Shown one piece after another: positions 1 to 11,438 of a DNA stretch of 64,000 nucleotides. Made by a program: the position numbers and the translations under genes. The notes below the pieces were generated by a model that did not search any database, was not told where the DNA came from, and worked only from the letters and a program-made list of their open reading frames with translations. Source of the DNA: Artemisia argyi. Taxonomy: Eukaryota; Streptophyta; Magnoliopsida; Asterales; Asteraceae. Position 1 is the stretch's first letter. Every line of letters begins with the position of its first letter. The stretch is taken from NCBI GenBank assembly GCA_030686995.1, contig CM060684.1, positions 13,625,897 through 13,689,896 on the forward strand, written 5' to 3'.

Positions 1-365
1 GATCACTGGAAAACTTAAGGCATTTGAGGAAAGGATAAAACTCCGAAAGGGAAGTAGAAAGCCAGGATAATTTATTATTCGCACAAGGCGAACACTCTAG
101 AAATAAGAAACGATTTAACAAATATAGGGGTAGATCAAACTACTCACGAGGAAACTGGCAGAATAAAGGAAAAAGAGATAACTCGAATGGAGAAAATTCA
201 ACTCACAACAACAAACCCAATAAGTATAGAGGTGAATGGAATAAGAAGAAGGTAAAATGTTTCAATTGCGGGAAACTTGGACATTTTAAGAAAGAATGTA
301 GAAGTCCACCAACAACTCAAGAACAATCAAACCTTATCTATGAAGACGATGAACCATCACTATTA
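1..365 (+). pseudogene. gag: copia gag C-terminal part with CCHC zinc knuckle
   Basis: The main frame from about position 68 reads a basic, Asn- and Lys-rich tail, then a zinc knuckle at about 257-301 with the pattern [14 protein letters not shown] (CX2CX4HX4C). This knuckle binds genomic RNA in the capsid. The same frame runs straight into the protease domain at 366, so gag and pol form one polyprotein. Upstream of about 68 the sensible frame ([17 protein letters not shown]) differs from the downstream one, which implies a frameshift at roughly 50-70. The N-terminal gag lies outside the window. Confidence 0.8.
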
Positions 366-3300
366 ATGACTACACACGAAGAAGTATTGTTAAATGAAGG
401 ACAAGTACAACCCGGAAAGTATGCTACAACAGACGCTAGCATATGGTACTTAGATAATGGTGCAAGCAACCATATGACAGGAACCAAAAGTCATTTTAAG
501 GATATTGACGAAAGCATCACTGGACGCGTTCGTTTTGGAGATGGATCATACGTAGAGATAAAGGGTAGAGGTTCTATATTATTAGGATGTAGAAACAAGG
601 AGCAAAAGATAATATCGGATGTTTACTACATACCAAACCTCAAGAGTAACATACTTAGTCTAGGACAACTTACCGAAATAGGTTGTAAGATCATCATGGA
701 TGGAAACAAGTTGACTTTGTATGATAAGAACAAGAAGTTGTTGATGAAGGTAGAAAGGTCGAAGAATAGACTTTACAGTATTAGATTACAAATAGAAACA
801 CCCATATGCCTCTTAGCAAATATGGATAACCAAGCATGGTTATGGCATGCTAGATTAGGTCATCTGAACTTTGACGATATCAACAAGATGACAAGAAAAG
901 GATTGGTAGAAGGAATACCAAGAATATATCATGCAGGACAAGTATGTGATGCATGTTTATTAGGAAAACATAGCAGAACACCATTTCCAAACCAAGCTAA
1001 ATTCAGATCAAAGAACCCATTGGACTTAGTTTATGGAGATCTTTGTGGTCCCATAAGTCCAACAACACATTCCGGAAAGAAACTCATCTTCTTACTAGTA
1101 GATGATTGTACACGTTACATGTGGGCCTATTTTCTAACATCTAAGGATCAGGCCTTCAACACATTTAAGGAATTTAGACAGAAAGTTGAAATGGAGTTAA
1201 GATTGAAGTTAAGAATGCTAAGAACAGATAGAGGTGGTGAATTCACATCAAATGAATTCGATAAGTATTGTAAAGACAATGGAATAGCACGACAGTTAAC
1301 AGCACCATACTCACCGCAACAAAATGGAGTAGTTGAAAGAAAGAATAGAATAGTGTTATCAACTACTAGGAGTATGATGAAAGCTATGAAGTTACCTTTA
1401 ACTTTTTGGGCGGAAGCAGTCAAGCATGCCATTTACATACTAAATAGGGTACCTACACGAGCACTAGAAGATAAAACACCATATGAAGCACTCTACAAAC
1501 GAAAACCAAATCTACAAAACCTTAAAATATTCGGATGCACAGCTTATGCTAAGATAACGATACCTCACTTGAAAAAGTTAGACGACAGAAGCATACCGAT
1601 GGTTTATTTAGGAGTAGAGGAAGGATCAAAAGCTTGTAGGCTATATGATCCAGTAAGAAAGAAGAAACATGTTAGTAGGGACGTAAAGTTTATGGAAACG
1701 AAACCGTGGAATTGGAATAAGAATGGAGATGATACGGATACACAAGACACATTTTGGGCTAGTTTTGTGGTAGAAGAAGTTGATAGTGGAATTCCTACAC
1801 CAATCAACATAGAAAACATTGATAACACGTATCATGAAGAAGATCAAATACTGGATCCAATACCAGATCCAATACCAGATCCAGAATCACCAACTACACC
1901 ACCAACATACACTTACGAACCCAACTCAGAAAGTGAAAGACAAGCTACTATTAGTTCATTTGGAAGCTCATTAGGAAGCTCAGAAAGATATGATCACAGA
2001 CCAGTACGAGGGTTAAAAGAAATCACTGAAATCTATCAACATGCAAGTGAAGTAGAAACTTCAAGTTTATACTTCATAGAAGAAGAACCCCGTAACTACA
2101 AGGAAGCATCAAAAGATGAAAAATGGATTGAGGCCATGAAAGTTGAATTAGAATCAATCAACAAGAACAACACATGGACTCTTACTACTTTGCCCGAAAA
2201 TCAGAAGGCAATTGGACTAAAATGGGTTTATAAAACCAAGAGAGATGCACAAGGAAAGATCATCAGATATAAAGCAAGATTAGTAGCAAAAGGTTATGTA
2301 CAAGAACAAGGAATAGACTTTGATGAAGTATTCGCACCAGTTGCTAGGATTGAGACAGTTCGATTAATATTAGCACTAGCAGCATATCATGGATGGCAAG
2401 TACACCACTTAGATGTAAAATCAGCATTTTTACATGGAGAATTGAAGGAAGAAGTCTATGTTACACAACCTGAAGGATTTATTCAACAAGGAAACCAAGG
2501 AAAAGTATACAAGCTAACAAAAGCTTTGTATGGCTTAAGACAAGCACCAAGAGCTTGGAATGTAAAGCTTGATCAAACCTTGAAGTCATTAGATTTTAAG
2601 AAATGTAATCTAGAACAAGCAGTCTACACGAAAAGAAGCAAGAATTCAACACTTATCATTGGAGTATATGTAGATGATTTGATAATCACGGGCACTCCAA
2701 AGAAAGAGATAGACTTGTTCAAATCCTAGATGGAAGATAAATTTGAAATGAGCGATTTAGGATTGCTAGCATATTACCTTAGGATAGAAGTTACACAGAC
2801 AGGAGGAGAGATTACAATCAAGCAAACCGGATACATTAACAAGATCCTAAAAGAAACAAGTATGGAGAATAGCAATGATACAAAGATACCATTGGATCCC
2901 GGCACTAAGTTGGTCAAGGCGGAAGATGGAGAACCAGTTGACTACATACAAGACCGGATCTTAGTTACTCAGTCGGACTACTCAGCAGATTTATGCAAGA
3001 CCCGAAGGAACATCACCTGAAGGCAGTGAAACAAGTAATCCGATATGTCAAAGGAACAAAAGAACATGGAATAATATACAAGAAGGATGGCGGCTGCAAG
3101 ATAATAGGTTACAGTGACAGTAGTTATGGAATCAATACCGATCAAGGAAAAGGAACTACTGGAATCGTATTTTACTTTGGAGAGTCACCTATTACCTGGT
3201 GTACTCAGAAACAACCAACAGTGGCGCTCTCATCATGTGAATCAGAATTCATGGCAGCTACTGCAGCAGCATGTCAAGCCTTATGGTTAAAACGTTTACT

Positions 3301-3589
3301 TAGTGAACTAACTGGAATAGAAGAAAAAAGGATAACGCTCAGAGTTGACAACGTATCAGCAATAGCACTCGTGAAGAACCCAGTATTTCATGGAAGGAGT
3401 AAACATATAGACATTCGCTATCATTTCATTCGTGAATGCGTAGAGAATGGTCATATAAATGTGGAACACGTTAACGGAGAACTACAAAGAGCAGACATAC
3501 TAACTAAAGCTTTACCAAGACTCAAGTTTACAACTATGAGACAAATGCTCGGAGTTCAAGATCTCGGACAAAGCAACGATCAAGATTAA
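366..3589 (+). pseudogene. pol: copia pol: protease, integrase, RT, RNase H (broken)
   Basis: Domains in order: aspartic protease (DNGASNHM near residue 30 of the open frame); integrase with its HHCC finger ending CDACLLGKH and catalytic residues in [16 protein letters not shown] and NGVVERKNR; a 'tether' region rich in P, D and S; RT with the active site YVDDLIITG; RNase H with YSDSSY, SSCESEFMA and DNVSAI. The first 787 codons are open to a TAG at 2727-2729, where the family has a sense codon before MEDKFEMSDLG. A second break near 2945-2955 is a frame-changing deletion between the KTPLDPGTK-like segment and RPDLSYSVG. After it the RNase H frame is intact to the TAA at 3587-3589. The element is therefore relatively young but dead. 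Confidence 0.95.
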
Positions 3590-3598
3590 GGAGGAGAA
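3587..3598 (+). other. polypurine tract of the copia element
   Basis: A purine-only run, AAGGAGGAGAA, begins in the pol stop codon and abuts the TG that opens the 3' LTR. This is the expected plus-strand priming site for reverse transcription. Confidence 0.8.
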
Positions 3599-3956
3599 TG
3601 TGAACCATGATAATCTCGACATTGCTTTTGAAGAAAACGTGAAGGACCAGAAATGTAGAATAGAAAGTTAATAACTACCAAAGTTAGTTAAATTAGTTAG
3701 ACTTTAGAATTTCTGTATTTTGTGAAAGGATGCATCGATTCAGCATGCCTTTTGGTTAAGAGTTGTGGCGTTTGGCTTATGTCCATTCGAACCAACACAA
3801 TGGTTAAACACAACCATTAGAAACCTATAAATACTTGATACTATGTAACTTTACATTGGTTAGACAAATAATAAGTTATCTATAGTTTATACTTGTTTGC
3901 ATTTTACATTTGACTCAACCAATACCGATTCATATTGATACACGGCTGGGACAACA
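3599..3956 (+). repeat. 3' LTR of the copia element (about 358 bp)
   Basis: It starts TGTGAACC directly after the PPT and is taken to end at GGGACAACA, giving TGT...ACA inverted ends. A TATA-like CTATAAATAC lies at 3824-3833. The right boundary is less certain than the left, because the 5' LTR and the TSD are outside the window. Confidence 0.65.
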
Positions 3957-4131
3957 TCATGCCACACATCTTGTGTGAATACCTATACGATTTATGTAAG
4001 AAATTTAACTGTTACCATTCCTCGCTGCGCAAGGTATGTTTATTTGCATATGGTTTTTCTCATACGATACGGAATTTAATTTCCGATTCTCTTAAACCAA
4101 AGTTAACTAATATAAAAAGTATCTGATCTTT

Positions 4132-4167
<36 letters not shown>

Positions 4168-4958
4168 TAAATGCGACGAATTCTGTGTCGATAATGTAAT
4201 TTTGAAAGTATTGCTAATTTCTGGTTCTCTTAAACCTAGTTAATAATCCAAAAACTTATTTAATTTTAGAAAGACGTGATTATTTATGTTGGGATTTAGC
4301 ATAACTTTCAAAGTTTTGGCAGGATTTCTTTGTTGGGGAGACAAGCACATTATTGCTGTATGAGGCAACTGCAGTGGTAATAGAAAAATGCTTTCATCTT
4401 TTGGGGATCCTTCCGGTATGCGTTATATAGTACTCTTCTATTAATTTGGTTTCTCGGGTCATCAGAGTACCTTTTGGCCTATAAAAAAGTTAGCCAGAAT
4501 TCCACATTGTATAACCAGTTTTTAACCTCTTTTGTGTAGAAATCCTCGTTATTTGGGTTATCAATGGCCCAACTGCTATCGGGATTACTCTGTCCCACCA
4601 ACGTGGAACGACCGATTGGTGTAAATGCTAGGTAACGACCGTTTTTTATATTGAAAAGCAATGATATTTTCTATACCAAGTTTATTTTATTTCATGCAGC
4701 TTAAGTCAAATATAGGGTTGTTTGCATGAAGTATTGCACCTTTCCATTAATGGCTTGGTCATTTTGTACTCTGTAATTTTAATCTAGCATATAAATAATA
4801 AAATCAAAATTATTTACAAATTTAATCACTTGATCAACATATATAACCTGTCTTGTTTTTCATGTTATTGTATATAGTTCTCTAGTTGTAAGTTTTTTGT
4901 TTCTAATTTGTGGTTGCTCTTTTGATTTTCATCAGCGATCCAACCAGAAATTTCCGAT
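3957..4958. other. intergenic; poly-A tract and one exon-like stretch
   Basis: Mostly AT-rich host sequence. A 27-nt A run lies at 4139-4165. Around 4321-4417 a stretch open for about 32 codons (...FFVGETSTLLLYEAT...) is bordered by an AG and by a GTATGC, so it could be a stray exon. I do not recognise it. Nothing else is supported. Confidence 0.5.
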
Positions 4959-5762
4959 TTGAGATGGTCTCTTTTTATACCGTACCTCAAACACCACTGT
5001 GGTTCTGTGAAGAGGGTGAGCTATTTGGGCTAATTTCAGTATCGTCACTTCTTTGAAGCATACGTTACTCATATTCCTTTATTCAACCATGATTGGCGTA
5101 ATCGGATAAAGCATCCTGATAGGGGGTTTGTATTTCTTGGCAATCCCGGTTCTGGTTGTTCGGTTTCATTCTCTTACTTCATTGAGATTTATGCGGATCT
5201 CTATGTTACTAACAAGAATGAGTGTTACCAGCTTTGTGATCAGAAGAAAGAAATAGACCTGTCAAGTTTATGGGACACAAATTCTTATGGTGTGTGCGGT
5301 CAACTTCCTATTTTTGCTGACCATGGATTAACAAGAATGTATTATTTTCTACTAAAGGATGCAATAGATACTGCATTGAAGGTTGAGTTTAAAACGAAGC
5401 TGTATGCTCCTGCTCGTCTAGTTCGTGGATATATACAGGCTTATTATGGTGATGAATTTCTATATAAATGTCAATCTGGACCCATACCTAAAAGGTGCTA
5501 CATGGCGTTACTCTTCAAAGCCGCGCCTTCTTAGCTAACGGCTGGCTTTATTGAGCTGATTAAATCTTTCCTGGCCGTACCAACCAAGGGCTCACTAGTA
5601 GTTAAAGCATACTTGCAGGATGTTAATTCTAAAAAAGTGATAAATGGCACTTGCATTTTCAAGCCACTTCTCAGAGGTTACAGCCGTGATACTATTACCG
5701 GTTCTGAAGATTGCTCTTTGAATATATGTGTCTCTTGGGACTTCCAGCATCGATATATTTGA
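4959..5762 (+). pseudogene. remnant of an unrecognised plant protein gene
   Basis: A protein-like reading frame starts near MVSFYTVPQTPLWF (4959). It loses frame between about 5020 and 5045. It then runs on through AYVTHIPLFNHDWRN, GFVFLGNPGSG, IEIYADLYVTNK and VRGYIQAYYGDEFLYKC. A single in-frame TAG lies at 5532-5534, and the same frame continues to CSLNICVSWDF and a TGA at 5760-5762. The composition (aromatic, beta-rich, no low complexity) marks it as a decayed real gene. From memory it resembles plant proteins loosely annotated as jasmonate-induced 60 kDa-like or DUF6598-like, but I cannot confirm this and assign no function. Confidence 0.5.
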
Positions 5763-6123
5763 TATCTATCCAGTTGTATGTTATGCTATATTAGTAATCT
5801 TTTGTTTTTATGAAATATATCAATTCCTTTGCTCTTGATTATGTTTAATGAGTGTCCTGAACTAATAGGGGTTTCTATGAAATTTATATGTTTCTTTCTA
5901 CACGCATCCATCCACTTGGAATAAGTAAACCTATATATGAATTGTGAAGTGAAGAAACAAATGGCCTGACATGCTAAATGAGAGTAGAGGACTAATAAGA
6001 ATTTGCTTTTATCATATCTTTTGTATTGTGTATATAACTTTTATTACATCTTGAATAACCTCGTTAGCAAAAATCAAAGCAATATGCAGGCGTTATTCAA
6101 CAAAAGATGTAACAAAAGATGCT
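5763..6123. other. intergenic, nothing recognised
   Basis: AT-rich sequence between two gene remnants, one on each strand with their 3' ends facing each other. It would contain the 3' UTRs of both. No ORF or repeat is supported. Confidence 0.5.
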
Positions 6124-7138
6124 CAATCAAAGTAATCAGGATCTTTTGGATTCGGTACTGGGGTGCAAATAATATCATCGGATTCAAATGTCTTGCCTTT
6201 TCTGATGTTTGTTGCCAATGTTAGTGATAGTGTGTGGTCTTTCTTAACCTTGTCTTATTCTTGCTTTTATCATTAAGGTTCTCGTGGTTATAATTCTCTT
6301 TAGCCTTGAGCATACCAACCAACTTTCGTCTTCAGTAACTTTTCCATGCTGACTGTATGTAACAAGCAGCCCACCGGTGCGGATGAACTCTAAATGTACG
6401 CCTCAGTTTCTTGTTGCGCATTCTGCCAAACTGTGTGGCAACAAATATTTAGTCCTTTGAAGAAAGTGCATATACTTCCACCTCAGAAACAGACGTGACT
6501 GTCTGTGTGGACAATGGCAGGGTGTGTCTTGAACGTGGGTCCAGAGCCCACGTCAGCAGCTCCTCACCACAGAAGTCCCCGGGACCAAATCTGACATTGG
6601 TTCCAATAATTAGCTCGTCCTCCATCCGTGGTGTAGGTATCTAGTTGACCATGCATTATGAATAGCATTTCATTCGTGGGATCTCCCTCACGCAATTAAC
6701 ATGTTACAGATGTGCATATAACGGGCGATAGTCTTTCGCATATTGCGTCCATGGTTCGTTCATCCTTTGATCAAAGAGTGGAACCTATTCAAGTTTGCAT
6801 ATTGATTAAAGATATTTATAGCCATATGTAAAAACAAAGACATATCATATAATTAAACTCACACGTCTAACTAGTTCGATACATATATAATGCTTGATAT
6901 CTCTTCTGACATCCAAAGGAAGTTCATCAAGAATTGCTTCTTCATCAACTTTTCGCTGCTTAATACATTTATAAAGGTCATGTTTACGCACACGCTCCTT
7001 CATTGAACAAGGCAGCTGCCTGTAGTTCATCCATTCCTCTATATCCATTTGTTGGATCTTATATTCTTCCAGTCTCGCAGTTCTTGATTCAATGTATGTC
7101 TGTTTCCAAAAACACGAGTAAAGAACCCAAGAACGCAT
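6124..7138 (-). pseudogene. cyclic nucleotide-gated ion channel (CNGC) C-terminal fragment
   Basis: Read on the minus strand, 7138 to 6863 encodes the C-linker of a plant CNGC: QTYIESRTARLEEYK, EEWMNYRQLP, VDEEAILDELPLDVRRDI, then LVRR. An intron of 78 nt (6862-6785, GTGAGT...GAATAG) follows at the family's LVRR/VPLFDQ junction. The cyclic-nucleotide-binding domain then shows MHGQLDTYTTDG and the phosphate-binding cassette FGPGDFCGEELLTWALDP. Next come KLRRTFRVH, an IQ-like calmodulin motif (ACYIQSAW) and a tail PVPNPKDPDYFD with TGA at 6124-6126. Frame breaks occur after LYAHL, in GGRA and after the IQ motif. The transmembrane and pore part is absent, so this is a truncated genomic copy and not a retrocopy. 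Confidence 0.85.
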
Positions 7139-7169
7139 GTGGTTTACATCTCAAAAAACATCCCGTAGT

Positions 7170-7362
7170 CAGGGACGGAACCAGGACACAAAACGACTGG
7201 GTGCACTTAGAATAAACTAAACAAAACTACAGACACAATTTTTAAGTACCGGGTGCGTTTATGAAAAATCAGAGCTTTTTAACAAAATTAACACTACGCC
7301 AAAAAAAACTCCATATATGGGTGTCCTGTGACCCCCCAGGACACCCCCTAGTTCCGTCACTA
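7170..7362. mobile_element. hAT-type MITE (193 bp)
   Basis: The left end AGGGACGGAACCAGG and the inverted right end AGTGACGGAACTAGG match at 13 of 15 positions. The flanks CCCGTAGT (7162-7169) and CCGGTAGT (7363-7370) form an 8-bp TSD with one mismatch, the hAT signature. The element has no coding capacity. It lies just upstream of the CNGC fragment. Confidence 0.7.
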
Positions 7363-7572
7363 CCGGTAGTCAAAGAATTCCGTGTCTAATCCTATCATCA
7401 TGTGTATCCACCATCCACGTTACGCATTTTGTTCATCTCTCGAGAAAATCACAAACAAAAAATCCTCATTCGCTTTTCAACTAAATATTATTTTTGATAA
7501 TTTTTCACCTTCTTTTTTAACCTCTAGATGCCGAAAAAAGTACAGTAGCGTTGATGTTCGCTGTCACTATCT

Positions 7573-7617
<45 letters not shown>

Positions 7618-8220
7618 TTATAAATATAAGGTATAGTAGCCATTAAACTGGGCTAGTGAGTTGGAAACGGGGCCTGGTAGATATTGGGGCTTCAAGCTTC
7701 AGCAGCAAACCAAGCATCAAAATAATAATAATAAATAAAAATACTCGTAAAAGAATTGAACAAGTGACTGTATCAACAACAGAAAGTGAATCTAATTCAA
7801 AAGACAAATAACACTAATAATTCTAAACATGCGGAATATTTAGGGTGTTGGTTACTCAAATATGCACAAAAGGTTCTTTACGTTTCAGGTTAACTGTGTA
7901 ACTGTGTAAGGTCGTAAGGATGAGTATTTGACTTATATGTATGCGGCTTAACGAGAGTATGTCAGTGACTGTTCTTTCAATTTCCTTGTTCATCCAAAAA
8001 TTGTATACCTAGTGAGATTAATTTGATGGATGCATACAGATCCACAAAACTATATGAAACAAGGTGAAAGTTAGTACAAGTTTTCTTACATGAATCACTA
8101 CTCACTAATAATGTTACTGATTATAAAAAATATAATCTAATTAAAATAATCTAATCCTTTCTAAATAAAAAATTATAGAATGTTGTAATTTGAATACACC
8201 ACAGACAACTTGTGACCCTT
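7363..8220. other. intergenic with a 42-nt poly-A tract
   Basis: A 42-nt A run lies at 7574-7615. An ATA trinucleotide run follows near 7720-7740. The rest is AT-rich and I see no gene or element ends. Confidence 0.5.
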
Positions 8221-8450
8221 TATAACTATTTGTCTATATTTATTCGTTATCCTTGGATATAATTGATTGTGAAGCAATTATATTTAGTTATTTACAAAAG
8301 AAGTGATCATGTTTCCTTGCTAGAATTTAATTGTCGAATACACATGATACAGTTTCCATGTTTATCTTATGAACAACATCACATGTATGTATATTTGGCC
8401 TAATAATGTACATGTTGGCTTATACGATAATTTGATCATTTATTCTACAA
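8221..8450 (+). repeat. 230-bp direct repeat, copy 1
   Basis: This stretch matches 13500-13729 over its full 230 bp with three substitutions by eye (about 98.7% identity). Its right end is exactly the CTAG terminus of the Helitron-like end at 8451. Confidence 0.9.
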
Positions 8451-10107
8451 CTAGCTTATAGACCCGTGGAATTCACGGGATTTTAGAGGGGTTTTGATTA
8501 GAAAAAGTAAGTACGTGAATAAAGTAAGAAAAATCAACGAATGTAAACGCGATGAAATTTTCTTGTAACGGAAAAATAAGTTAGAAATGACTGATAGTAT
8601 AAAACACAATGCTTGTAAATATTTGTGTAATAAACGTTCTTTGCCTCGTGATCTCCAATACGTTTGTCTTCAAAAGCAAATGTATGTAGTGACCATTCTA
8701 ACACTCCAACAAAAAGTCCATTACGTGAACACCTAATAAGTTTAAAAAATATGTAAGTAAAAGAAGTTTGAGATTTATAATAAATGTAAATAAGAAAAAT
8801 GCCACAAAACATGTAATATGTATATTGTACATACCTATTGACCGTTTGATCATAGACCTTTAAGAACTTCTTTACATACCACATTTATAGTAATTTTTGA
8901 TAAGTTCTCATCCATGTCTGAAACAACAACCTTCATTTTTGCTTTTGACATGTAAAAGAGCCACATATAGTTGATTGTTCAACGAATACTAAATCAAATA
9001 TTAAGCATGAAAATTAATATGTTTAAAAAGGCTTATTGATTGTTTTTAGACTTCCTCTATATCACAACTAATGGTATCACAATAATAATCCAAGTTTTTC
9101 AAATATAACCATATATGAAGTTGCAAACATTAAAAAAAAAATGGTTTCCACCCGTAACATCCATATGTGACCAATTCCAACTTACTATTTGGATATATAT
9201 GTATGACTCAGGTGTAAAAGCCTTAGAATTTGGGAATTCTAAAAAAGCATGAAAACCAAATTTGTAGTACTTTCTAAGATATTATCATCTTTCTTATAAA
9301 TGACAATCTTCAAATCCTTTTTGCTTTTGACCCTGGAAACGACATGTCTTGAGCATTAGCAAAGGGGTGTTTCGGGTAAATTTATAGGGTTTTTGCATCA
9401 AAAAATTAAGTAAAAGAAGTTTGTGATAGATAATATACGTTATTTTAAAAAACGGCATAAAACATTTCATATGTATTCTTTAGTTACCTTTAGAACATTG
9501 TTCATAGATCTCGGAGAACTTCTTTGTAAACCACATTTGTAGTAGTTTTTTATAGATTACCATCTGCATCAGAAACAATAACCTTCAACCATTTTTTTAG
9601 TTTGTGACGTGTGAAAGAGCCACGTACAAACCAACTTTTGAAAGTGATTGTTCTTGGCTCTTGTTTATAAACCCGTGAAATCATAGGAATTTCTAAAGAA
9701 ATATTCATTATAAGTTAAGAGCACAAATAAAGTTACAAACAACAATTATCGTGAATAGGTTTCATTATTTCATGAAGAGAAGAATAAGTTTAATATCTGA
9801 GTGAACCTATAAAAAAAATGGTTTATAACTATTAAATCAATGAACGTGCACGTATCCTATTGTTGAAAGGAAAATAGTCTTGAAGCAAGATATGCAATCA
9901 ACATCAAACATTCAAGTAGCCCATGTTCCGTAAACACCTAATAGTTTAAGAAAAAACAAAAGTAAGAAAAAAGAAAGATGGCAATAAGATTGTATGTAAT
10001 ATCAAGAAATGGTACAAAGCACGTCAGTTATATATAGTTGTACATACGTTTCGAGTATTGATCAAAGGCATTGGAGTACTTTGTAGACATGCTTTCACAA
10101 GTCATGC
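8451..10107 (-). mobile_element. degenerate Helitron segments, 3' end at 8451
   Basis: On the minus strand the sequence ends with a hairpin CCCGTGAATTCCACGGG (6-bp perfect stem), 8 nt, then CTAG, inserted between A and T. This is the Helitron 3' signature (subterminal hairpin, CTRR). A decayed second end of the same type (GATTTCACGGG...) lies near 9668. Three helicase C-terminus remnants are present, so the region holds at least two stacked or tandem copies. I could not place a 5' TC end. The segment is cut on the right by the hAT element at 10116. Confidence 0.65.
8850..9604 (-). pseudogene. Helitron Pif1-like helicase C-terminal remnants
   Basis: Minus-strand fragments read VVVSDMDENLSK...NVVCKEVLKGL with a stop at 8850-8852, VSRVKSKKDLKIVI near 9345, and VIVSDADGNL...TTTNVVYKEVLRDL with a stop at 9502-9504. 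A third NVVYK-like end stops near 10062. The pattern ('SRVKS...LKILI', then 'TNVVYKEV' near the terminus) is that of the Pif1-family helicase domain of plant Rep/Hel proteins. Motifs I-V of the helicase and the HUH Rep domain are not visible. Only the last exon of each copy survives, with frame breaks. Confidence 0.65.
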
Positions 10108-10115
10108 ATTATAAG

Positions 10116-11345
10116 TAGGGGTGTTAATCGGGTCGGGTTGGTTGGGTTCGGGTCAAACGGGTCCGGTCCAAGTCGGGTCGAGGTCACCATACCCGAACCC
10201 AACCCTATTTGAACTCGGTTAGTCGGGTTTTGGTCTAAACGGGTCGGGAAATCGGGTCGGGTCAAGTCGGGTTCGGGTATGTGTCATTTACAAAATCGTA
10301 TAATTTGATTTCTTAAACTTAGTATTTAAAATCACATTATGTGTTTGTTGCATAGGTTGTATGTGAACCATAAGTCCATGTAGTCTTTTTACTCATGTAT
10401 TAGTGCTTATAGAAGATGTTGAGTTAATAATGCGAAACCAAGTTAGTGATTCTATCCATGATTGAATTCGCTAATAGTTCAAACACAATAAATATGATGC
10501 ATATGTATAGACCATGCATGTAACAAACCAAAGATACAATTTACAAACTTGTAGACCATGTAACGAACACAAAGAACATGATGCAATATATGTAGTAACG
10601 CTTATAAGTCTTGTTACATATTTGCAAAATTGCAAGTTGCAACATCAGTTGTCAAATACTAAAACAACATATACAATACATAGAAGAGTAAGGATCAAAT
10701 GAGAAATAAAATTTAAATGAGAAGAATGAGAAGTAACTACAGCTGCACATTTCAGATGCACCTAGAAAATAAGATGCATCTCCTATGAAATTCTCCTTCT
10801 TCATATAAAATATATGGCTACAAACACTTCTCATTTCTTATTTTATAATCTCTTCTTACTGGATCCATTATAATAGTAAAATAACATCAGTAGGCAACAT
10901 ATGTACAGTAATAAACACTAAAACATTTAATAGTCATCCATATTTTCCATGCGAGACAGTAGGCAACAACAACAGGCATTACCAAGCAACATATATTACA
11001 TATACTATTGAGAACAAAGTCTAAGAACATATAATACATTATATTACTAATAAAGTCATTTACTTAACAAACACTAAAAACATATACTACATGGACCATT
11101 TAATTTAACTTGGGCCTTTGAATAAAGATAAAAATTAATTAAATAAATAAATAAGTCGGGTCAGTCGAGTTGACCCGAACCCGAGTTGGCAATGTATTTT
11201 AAACCCGATACCCGACCCTAGTTCATATTCGGGTTAATCGGGTTGACCCCATTGACCCGAGTTAGATTTTGAACCCGAGTAACCCGCCCCGATTATCCTT
11301 ATTCGGGTTCGGGTCCGGGCCGGGTCAGGATTTTTGACACTCCTA
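10116..11345. mobile_element. non-autonomous hAT-like element (1230 bp) with GGGTCGGGTT subterminal repeats
   Basis: The termini TAGGGGTGT and ACACTCCTA are inverted repeats. The flanks ATTATAAG (10108-10115 and 11346-11353) are a perfect 8-bp TSD. Both subterminal regions are packed with variants of GGGTCGGGTT, in inverse orientation at the right end. No transposase is present. A second MITE (10691-10866) sits inside. Confidence 0.85.
10691..10866. mobile_element. MITE with ~45-bp terminal inverted repeats, copy 1
   Basis: The left arm GGATCAAATGAGAA... and the right arm ...TTCTTACTGGATCC pair as imperfect inverted repeats of about 45 bp. The same family occurs at 29137-29315. It is nested inside the hAT element at 10116-11345. 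The TSD is not clear. Confidence 0.55.
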
Positions 11346-11438
11346 ATTATAAGTAGAAGAAATAAATTTTGCTTTCTAATAACTCTAAACAACCCTACCA
11401 TCATCTTAAAAAACATATAGCTATACAAATGTTGTAAC

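Larger units (their letters stand above)
1..3956 (+). mobile_element. Ty1/copia retrotransposon, 3' portion (5' LTR outside window)
   Basis: The gene order seen is end of gag with a zinc knuckle, protease, integrase, reverse transcriptase, RNase H, polypurine tract and 3' LTR. Integrase before RT is the Ty1/copia (Pseudoviridae) order. The element enters the window inside gag, so its 5' LTR and primer site are not visible. It carries at least one gag frameshift, one nonsense codon and one deletion, so it cannot make a full polyprotein. I do not assign a lineage. Confidence 0.95.

Noticed and set aside
1148..1432. 94-codon minus-strand ORF inside copia integrase
   Set aside because: Exact shadow of the integrase frame; hydrophobic filler composition and no motif.
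8534..8884. 116-codon minus-strand ORF as a gene
   Set aside because: Only VKKFLKVYDQ overlaps the helicase tail, out of register; the rest is AT-rich filler.
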